Source: JAGVPT01 sp963827085 (GTDB lineage Bacteria; Bacteroidota; Ignavibacteria; UBA10030; UBA8401). From it: a DNA stretch of 64,000 nucleotides. Location of the stretch: NCBI GenBank assembly GCA_963827085.1, contig CAWGZY010000008.1, positions 1 to 64,000 on the forward strand. The letters are read 5' to 3'. Position 1 is the stretch's first letter, and the number at the start of each line of letters is the position of its first letter. Below are positions 55,114 to 61,056 of the stretch, piece by piece. A program made the position numbers and the translations under genes. Under the pieces are notes generated by a model. It was not told the origin of the DNA. It saw only the letters and a list, made by a program, of their open reading frames with translations, and made no database searches.

Positions 55114-57072
55114 TTAGTTAGAAAGGTATGTCATTAGCAATGCTGAAGCCGTATAACAGTATTTCCGTTGTCCTATCATTAGTCTTTTTACATTGTCATC
55201 GGTCAGATACCCATTGGATCGAAGTAATTTTATGATCTTGTTCTTGTCGTGCTTAATGACGCTGATACTAGTTTCAAAAAGATCTGAAGGTACATATCCA
55301 CCCTTGAGAAAATCAGTGTAACCGATAGGATCCCCGTCGTACGCATCTTTCAACTTCAGAAGAAACGTATCCATGACATCCTCTTCCGCAGTTACCGAGC
55401 TGGCGAATAATTCCTTCTCGTAATCAGTAATCGGAACCGATATTGAGTAACGATACTTCGTCAGGTCGAGTTTTTCAAATACCGTTTTCAATTCAGTCCG
55501 GATATAATGCCCTAAACGAGCACGGAGCTTGTCCGCATAGGTTGCATCGATTTCAGCGTATTGCCGTTCCATCTTGTAAACGAAGAACTGATTATCCTTT
55601 TCATCGTTTGGAATCTCGTCCCGTTCTACCTGGATTGGATACCGCGCGTTTGATAGGATGATGATGTTGACGTTGTTCCTTACCTGGTATTCGTGCTTGA
55701 ACTTCTTGTTCACCGGCAGATATTTCGACCCGCTCTGACGCTTCAGGTCTAAATATTGCTTGTGGTCCTCCGTAACGGTTTCATCCGCGTACAGAAGCTT
55801 CTTCTCGTATTCCGGCGTGAACTGCCCGGCTTTAGCTCCCCATGCAATCGATAGCGGCTGGAAAATCTCGCCGACCAATTCTGCAAAGCTGTTCTTCCCG
55901 GCCCCGCGTTTACCGGTGAGGATAAGAAAGGGCAGCTTTTTGTAATTGGTGTAGCAATACACGGCAAGATACTGTTTGATAAAATCCTTATACTTGCCGA
56001 AGTTCTTTTCCAAATAATCTTCGATAAACTTGTTATCTTCGACTTCGACTTTCATCGGCGCATAATGCACTCGAACCATTGCCTCATCCGGCCTTACCTC
56101 AAAGTAGGTTTCCTTTGCAGCCATGTCGCCAATCTGCTCGACGCGGTTCAAGTTCTTGAAGTGGTGATTTTGCATTAACCATTCAAACGCCTTGTCCCGT
56201 TCTTCTTTTTCATGCGCACCGGTTAAAGAATAGAACTTCTTTTCTCCTATTTCACTGATTGAAAACTCACCAGCAGTGATACAGATTTGGTGTATACCTG
56301 TCCCGATGGAATAAAACTCTTTACAGCTTTCCGCCATAGTAACCGGCTCTTTTATCATCCAAAAGGTATGATTGCATGCTGAGCAGTGAATGAAGTAATT
56401 TTTTGATTTATCGCTGTATTCAATAAACGCAGAGGTGTTGGAATCTTCATGGAATGGGCAGTAAATGACTGCCTTTTCTTTTGTTGCTGTGAGGTTGACC
56501 TGTTTCTTATCCGCATCGAAAATCCGTAGAGTTCGATCCCATTCTCCGTCCTTGAGATATGGCTCCACATCAAAGTCATTACCGTCCCAACGTGAATAGT
56601 ATGTTGCCGTATCGGGTGAGCCATAAAGCTGGCGTGCGCCGTCTAATACTTTTTCGTCCGACTGCGGGAATTCTACGCAGATGGCAGCGATTGCGGCCTG
56701 ATAGACCTTGTAGGAATAGACCGTTCTGCTAAAAGGGATGAAAATACGGAAGTGATGTTTTTTAGGTTTGTGGCTTCTGGTTGTAATCAAGGCATAATTC
56801 CATCCAAGGTTCTTGAGTTTCTTCAGGGCCTGTGCGATTGTCATGCCGTGGTCGCTGTCGACACAGAAACCTGTGGCTGATTTGAAATTCGCAATCAGTC
56901 GGTAATTGGTATGCCAGGAGATGGGGCTGTAGTTGTGAGATTTGAGGATCGATTCGAGTGAACCGATTTTTACTTGTTGAGGTGTGTAAACAACCGTGTC
57001 GCCGTCATAATTCTTATCGGCAAGCGATAACGTTACTTCCCTTTCTTGTTGGTGATTGTTCTGTGTTTCCAT
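55114..57072 (-). CDS. Primase (AEP-like) - zinc finger - SF3 helicase replication protein
   Basis: A 652-residue protein. The N-terminal part has CVDSDHG (DxD at 72-74) and SHKPKKHHFRIFIP (His106/107), which resembles an archaeo-eukaryotic primase site. A CHC2-type zinc finger follows (Cys205, His208, Cys230, Cys233). The helicase part has Walker A GKRGAGKN (387-394) and LLYADE (426-431), like phage/plasmid SF3 helicases. It probably initiates replication of the element. The AEP assignment is inference; helicase and zinc finger are well supported. Confidence 0.82.
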   Translation of the reverse strand: METQNNHQQEREVTLSLADKNYDGDTVVYTPQQVKIGSLESILKSHNYSPISWHTNYRLIANFKSATGFCVDSDHGMTIAQALKKLKNLGWNYALITTRSHKPKKHHFRIFIPFSRTVYSYKVYQAAIAAICVEFPQSDEKVLDGARQLYGSPDTATYYSRWDGNDFDVEPYLKDGEWDRTLRIFDADKKQVNLTATKEKAVIYCPFHEDSNTSAFIEYSDKSKNYFIHCSACNHTFWMIKEPVTMAESCKEFYSIGTGIHQICITAGEFSISEIGEKKFYSLTGAHEKEERDKAFEWLMQNHHFKNLNRVEQIGDMAAKETYFEVRPDEAMVRVHYAPMKVEVEDNKFIEDYLEKNFGKYKDFIKQYLAVYCYTNYKKLPFLILTGKRGAGKNSFAELVGEIFQPLSIAWGAKAGQFTPEYEKKLLYADETVTEDHKQYLDLKRQSGSKYLPVNKKFKHEYQVRNNVNIIILSNARYPIQVERDEIPNDEKDNQFFVYKMERQYAEIDATYADKLRARLGHYIRTELKTVFEKLDLTKYRYSISVPITDYEKELFASSVTAEEDVMDTFLLKLKDAYDGDPIGYTDFLKGGYVPSDLFETSISVIKHDKNKIIKLLRSNGYLTDDNVKRLMIGQRKYCYTASALLMTYLSN

Positions 57073-57301
57073 TAATAGATAAATTGGTTAATACGATGGA
57101 CTTGAGTGTCCGGATAGCGTTCGCATAGGTGATCGGATTGACCGTTGCCGTAAATGCGGAGTATGCTTCGACTGCTTTGTCGAGCATGCTATTTTCGATG
57201 AAGGCAAATTCGGTGTTGCTGCCTTCGCGTACGTGTGATCTTAGTGGTATATCGCTGGCGACAAAATAAGCCGCCAGATACAGATCTCTGGTTTTATACA
57301 T
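57014..57301 (-). CDS. DUF5659-like small protein
   Basis: Ninety-five residues; it overlaps the primase start by 59 bp. The sequence YKTRDLYLAAYFVASDIPL and AIRTLKSIVLTN fit the short DUF5659 family found next to replication genes in mobile elements. The rather long overlap leaves some doubt about the real end of the reading frame's role, but the similarity pattern supports a gene. Function unknown. Confidence 0.6.
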   Translation of the reverse strand: MYKTRDLYLAAYFVASDIPLRSHVREGSNTEFAFIENSMLDKAVEAYSAFTATVNPITYANAIRTLKSIVLTNLSINGNTEQSPTRKGSNVIACR

Positions 57302-57486
57302 TAGGATTTATGGTTTAGGATTTTATTGATTCCGGGTGGGGATCGAATCTCGCCACAACCAATGCCTGGGGCAGGCATTTTCTTGATGGCTTATTATACT
57401 TCTAATTTTTGAAAGTTTCAAGCGATTTTTAAAATATATTTGGGGGCAGAGTATTGGGCTCCTCCACCCCCTATTAACGCGGAAGT

Positions 57487-57900
57487 TTAAGGCAGGGGGC
57501 CAGTTTTTCCCTCATCAAACCGTTTGAGGTGTAGAGCTTGAAACATGGCGCTCGCATCTTGAAGTTTTTGAATCAGGTCTTCCATTGCTCTCTGCCTATT
57601 CTCAAAGGGCAAATCCAACATCTCCTCCATTCGCAGAATTAGATCCAAATTATTTCTACCAAGATAATTCTGGAAATCGGTCAACGTTTCTATGATGTCG
57701 CCAGCGAAATATGAATCGCTTATGGTTGTAAGTAATCCTCCAAAATTCATGGCATCGTTCGCAGTATAGTGCAGAAACACATCGTGGGGTGAGTAATCAT
57801 TCAACTGCTGGATCACGCGTTTCAATTCGGGATCACTGAGTGATGATATCGGTTCAGCCTGCCAACCGCCGAGCCTAAAATATGATAAGACGAAATACAT
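57487..57900 (-). CDS. Hypothetical element protein
   Basis: A 137-residue acidic protein of unknown family. A strong ribosome site (AAGGAGG) stands about 5 bp before the ATG. The sequence is soluble and mostly helical, with a Leu-rich amphipathic C-terminal half (LILRMEEMLDLPFENRQRAMEDLIQKLQDA). It is separated from the upstream gene by a terminator. Confidence 0.65.
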   Translation of the reverse strand: MYFVLSYFRLGGWQAEPISSLSDPELKRVIQQLNDYSPHDVFLHYTANDAMNFGGLLTTISDSYFAGDIIETLTDFQNYLGRNNLDLILRMEEMLDLPFENRQRAMEDLIQKLQDASAMFQALHLKRFDEGKTGPLP

Positions 57901-57965
57901 AAACCCTCCTTGTAATGAATAGAGTGGTCCCGGATTCGAGGCCGGGTAGTATAAGACTGTGATAA

Positions 57966-57998
57966 TAAAAAAGTGGCAAGGTATCCGGCCCTGCCACT
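57966..57998 (-). terminator. Terminator behind the coiled-coil protein gene
   Basis: AGTGGCA (57972-57978) pairs with TGCCACT (57992-57998); six T residues follow on the minus strand. It lies 40 bp behind the gene ending at 58038. Confidence 0.88.
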
Positions 57999-58037
57999 CG
58001 TTATTAATGGAATGGTTGCAAAATAATTAAATGGCGA

Positions 58038-58673
58038 TTATTTGCTTTCATCGCTGTCCATGTCCCGAAGCGTGGCGGCCAACTCTTCAATTACTCGGCT
58101 GAAGAGTTTCGGCTTCTTTTCGAAAAGTTCGGAAGTTTTCGGATCTACATCCTTCATAAACTTTCCGACAGCGCTACGGAACTCTTTCCGGTGACCGCTT
58201 TCCGTCAACGGAAAAAGACTCTTAATGATCGGCGATCCACCAGCCTCACCCTTCTTCAGCTGTTCCATGACCACGGCGGTGTATCTCCGCGCGTTGCGAT
58301 GGGCAAAAACAGTAGCCCGCTCGGAGCTGAGGATTTCCCGGAGAGCGTCTACACTTTCTCCAACGTGTTCCTCGTACAATTGACGATACTTATCGTAATC
58401 GCGTTTGGCAGCCATGTATTTCGCCTCTTCTTGCAAACGCTTCATACGAAATTCATAAACTGCCGGTTCGTCAAGCATCATCATTTGCGAGTCGCCGTTT
58501 TCTGCTACAGACTGCACAGCTCGCTCGGTGACTATCTTCCGATAATGATCCGCGCGAACTTTATGCGTCGCCATCCGACGCTCGGCGCCTTTCATCTGAC
58601 GCTTACGTCGTGCGGTTTCCTTCGGATTTGCTGTCGCAGATCCGATTTTTAATTTAAGGAGTTTTTCATTCAT
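58038..58673 (-). CDS. Hypothetical charged helical protein of the element
   Basis: A 211-residue, strongly charged protein of unknown family. Long Arg/Lys/Glu-rich helices (residues ~15-105, KETARRKRQMKGAERRM and MKRLQEEAKYMAAKRDYDKY) suggest a coiled coil. A more globular part follows. A scaffold- or DNA-associated role is conceivable but unproven. Confidence 0.65.
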   Translation of the reverse strand: MNEKLLKLKIGSATANPKETARRKRQMKGAERRMATHKVRADHYRKIVTERAVQSVAENGDSQMMMLDEPAVYEFRMKRLQEEAKYMAAKRDYDKYRQLYEEHVGESVDALREILSSERATVFAHRNARRYTAVVMEQLKKGEAGGSPIIKSLFPLTESGHRKEFRSAVGKFMKDVDPKTSELFEKKPKLFSRVIEELAATLRDMDSDESK

Positions 58674-58774
58674 GGCTTAAACCTTTCTCATTGATTTATT
58701 TAAGTTACAGTGATCCCATCTCGCATTCTGCAGCCGCATAGTTGCTCGATGAAGGGGTAAAGCTATTTTTCTCT

Positions 58775-59239
58775 CTATTTGTATAGTTTATTTTCTCTCA
58801 GCTCCTTCAGGACCTCGCCGAGGTATAGTTTTTTTCCCTGAGCTAATTCCTCAATAAACGGTTCATAGAGTGAAAACTTTAGTGTCAACTTCATGATCGC
58901 CTTGAGAAATTCATCCGGGTCGTCCATGTGACGGTATTCCCAAGTATGAAGGTTATAGTGCCCATCCTCCCTCAACTGCCATCGAAATAGCCTTTGGCCT
59001 CTAGTGAGATAAGGATTTAAGAGTATGTCGACTTCAGTATACTGCATCGGATCGACGGCTCTCTCAGACTCTATCTCTATCGAACGTATTTCGTCGTCGG
59101 AGTGGAGCAGGAGGACCTTAAGGGTTCGTCCATTGCTCTTCACGTCAAGCTCAAGAGCTGGGCCTCGTGGCACTATAATCTGTCGGCATGCCACGTTGTG
59201 GGCTTGAAGAACTGGAATTAAATCTTTTACAATGTCCAT
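58775..59239 (-). CDS. Hypothetical element protein
   Basis: About 154 residues from ATG 59239, supported by AGGAGG 6 bp upstream; a longer frame to 59332 lacks such a signal. The protein mixes strands and helices (VLLLHSDDEIRSIEIESE, VDILLNPYLTRGQRLFRW). I recognise no family. Confidence 0.6.
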   Translation of the reverse strand: MDIVKDLIPVLQAHNVACRQIIVPRGPALELDVKSNGRTLKVLLLHSDDEIRSIEIESERAVDPMQYTEVDILLNPYLTRGQRLFRWQLREDGHYNLHTWEYRHMDDPDEFLKAIMKLTLKFSLYEPFIEELAQGKKLYLGEVLKELRENKLYK

Positions 59240-59580
59240 TTGGAGCCTCCTACTCTTTCGTTGGTCAAGGTGTCCGTGGTTTGTCCGACACGGTCGGTAT
59301 GGGGATATTTTGTTTTCATTATATTTCTCCAAAAGTTTTTATTGAATTATTAAATAGAACTGTGATTAATTTCGGCAGTTGTTAACTGCCAGATTCAATG
59401 AGCATGCCGTTGCTCCCGTCCGTGGGGCTAGCACTTTCGGTTAGGCTTGTCTTTTGAGGTTGTCAAAGAACGTAATTGCTGTATTTTGCTGTAGATAAGA
59501 TAAGTGTGGAGGTAGAGAGTGCCGGTAGCGAAAAGGGGTATGGAATGGGTATGGAAGAAGGGCGAATTATTCCAGAGGGA
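59240..59580. other. Intergenic region between two element genes
   Basis: About 340 bp with a small hairpin (GGCAGTTGTTAACTGCC, about 59373-59389) and otherwise no coding or RNA signal recognised. It must hold the promoter of the gene at 59239. Confidence 0.4.
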
Positions 59581-60684
59581 TTACTTCTGTTTCGAGGAAC
59601 GGTGAGAACGTTTTTGTTTGAGGCTATTTCGAATGGAATCAATTTTCTTTTGGCGAACATTTGGTCTTAAATCAGGGAAGATCTGATCGACGGCTAGCCG
59701 TGCGGCGGTCCTCCATTTCATCTTGGGTTTTTCTCTCTTCAGCTTGTAAGCATAATCAACTGCCTCCTTGGCTTTGGGATCGCGGCGTTTGTGAGCCTTT
59801 TCTTCTTCCTCGATAACTCCATCGCCATCAGAACTGATATGATCAAAATTATTTAGCTTTCGTCCCTGGGCTTCGAGGATTTGAAATATTTCATGGAGTT
59901 TCTGATCGGATTTTGTAATTCCACGATCAGTGAAAGCGGAAGATATGCTTGGATCGATTTTTATAGCCTCATCAAAATCGTCGATGGCTCCTTGATGGTC
60001 ACCAATTTCTTTTCTGGCTCTCCCGCGATAATGATAAGCAACAGCATTTTTGGGATCGAGCGAGATAGCTGTAGTTAAATCTTCGATGGCTTCCGGATAT
60101 TCCTTCGTCAATAATTTGGAATACCCACGATTGACGTAAGCGAGCATTAACTTGCGATCCTTCTCAATAGCTTTGTCATAGTCTTCGATGGCTTCCGGAT
60201 GTTTTCCCATCGACGCAAGCGCGCTTCCTCGGTTGTTGTAGGCAGCGGCATACTCGGGATTGATGGTGATGACTCTGGTAAAGTCGTCAATTGCCGCTAG
60301 GTTTTCGCCAATTGACGCATAAGAGTATCCTCGACAGAGATGTGCAAAGGCATTGCTAGGATCAATTTTGATGGCCTTGTCGAAATCTTCAATGGCCAAA
60401 CGATCTTCGCTTATGGCTGCTTTGGAATTCCCGCGAGTAATGTAATCATGGGGATTGTTGGAGCCACTCCCGATGGCTTCATCAAGGTCATTGATTGCGC
60501 CTGTATAGTCACCTCTGAGTGACTTTGCATAACCCCGCACGCTGTATGCCCGTGCATTCGACGGATCGAACTCGATAGCCCTGTCGAAATCTGCAAATGC
60601 GGCGTCATAGTCCCTTTTGCTAAACTTTGACATCGCCTTCTTAATAAAACCATCTGCTTTCTTATTGTCCTGATTTTTGCTCAT
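59581..60684 (-). CDS. TPR-repeat protein
   Basis: A 367-residue protein with seven or eight consecutive 34-residue tetratricopeptide repeats (about residues 10-265; typical units read YxxRGxxxxxxGDxxxAIxDFDxAIxIDP). A charged linker and a ~60-residue basic C-terminus (KMKWRTAARLAVDQIFPDLRP onward) follow. TPRs mediate protein contacts. No signal peptide is visible, so it is cytoplasmic. It is the last intact gene of the element on the right. Confidence 0.85.
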   Translation of the reverse strand: MSKNQDNKKADGFIKKAMSKFSKRDYDAAFADFDRAIEFDPSNARAYSVRGYAKSLRGDYTGAINDLDEAIGSGSNNPHDYITRGNSKAAISEDRLAIEDFDKAIKIDPSNAFAHLCRGYSYASIGENLAAIDDFTRVITINPEYAAAYNNRGSALASMGKHPEAIEDYDKAIEKDRKLMLAYVNRGYSKLLTKEYPEAIEDLTTAISLDPKNAVAYHYRGRARKEIGDHQGAIDDFDEAIKIDPSISSAFTDRGITKSDQKLHEIFQILEAQGRKLNNFDHISSDGDGVIEEEEKAHKRRDPKAKEAVDYAYKLKREKPKMKWRTAARLAVDQIFPDLRPNVRQKKIDSIRNSLKQKRSHRSSKQK

Positions 60685-60736
60685 TAGAAATCCGGATGGG
60701 TTTTATTGAAGTGAGACAAATGGCACAAATTGTCGC

Positions 60737-60922
60737 TCATGCTACCAAACACACATTCACCGCATACCACTCCCCGACATCAATCTCTCCATCTTTCAAC
60801 GTCGCCTTCGCACTCGTCAGCCCGACGCGGCGATTAGTTTGATCATGCAGCCAGTCGAGTATCAGTCTGGCGTTGCATTCTGCATGAGTATGCGAACTGC
60901 AGCAAACAACGTCGTTGATATA
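60737..60922 (-). pseudogene. Probable gene remnant without start codon
   Basis: A 61-codon frame runs from just after a TAG at 60923-60925 to a TGA at 60737. It has no suitable ATG but a protein-like composition (for example LILDWLHDQTNRRVGLTS and LKDGEIDVGEWYAVNV). It looks like the C-terminal end of a protein whose front was lost. The family is not recognised. Confidence 0.35.
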
Positions 60923-61000
60923 CTACTCTTCTTGATTTAAACTCTCGTAAATGTATGCGAATCGATTCGCAATTGCAATCCATGTCTTATTTTGATGAAT

Positions 61001-61034
61001 AAAAAATCCCCGAAACATCATCTGCTTCGGGGAT
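61001..61034 (-). terminator. Terminator of the large secreted protein gene
   Basis: ATCCCCGAA (61006-61014) pairs with TTCGGGGAT (61026-61034), followed on the minus strand by T residues to 61001. It lies 23 bp behind the stop codon at 61057. Confidence 0.92.
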
Positions 61035-61056
61035 CATAAACTAAGGAAGATGAAAC

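Larger units (their letters stand above)
53539..60922. mobile_element. Putative integrative element at tRNA-Ser (right end undefined)
   Basis: A tyrosine recombinase begins 110 bp behind the tRNA on the same strand. It is followed by a primase-helicase, a DUF5659-like protein, orphan proteins and a TPR protein, all on the opposite strand. This matches integrative elements or satellite-type elements. I found no copy of the tRNA 3' end further right, so the end given here is simply the last element-like sequence before the large secreted protein. No conjugation or capsid genes are recognised. Confidence 0.6.
60685..61056. other. Intergenic region at the right side of the element
   Basis: It holds a gene fragment without a start (60737-60922), the 16-bp perfect palindrome TGCGAATCGATTCGCA at 60956-60971, and the terminator of the large secreted protein. 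No intact gene. Confidence 0.5.

Noticed and set aside
57338..57356. T-arm-like sequence (GGGGATCGAATCTCGCC) as the right attachment site of the element
   Set aside because: It does not match the tRNA-Ser 3' end (GTAGG-TTCGAAT-CCTAC) and no acceptor strand follows.
57361..57379. Terminator at the hairpin AATGCCT-GGGGC-AGGCATT
   Set aside because: The stem is good but neither strand has a clear T tract, and no gene ends directly before it.
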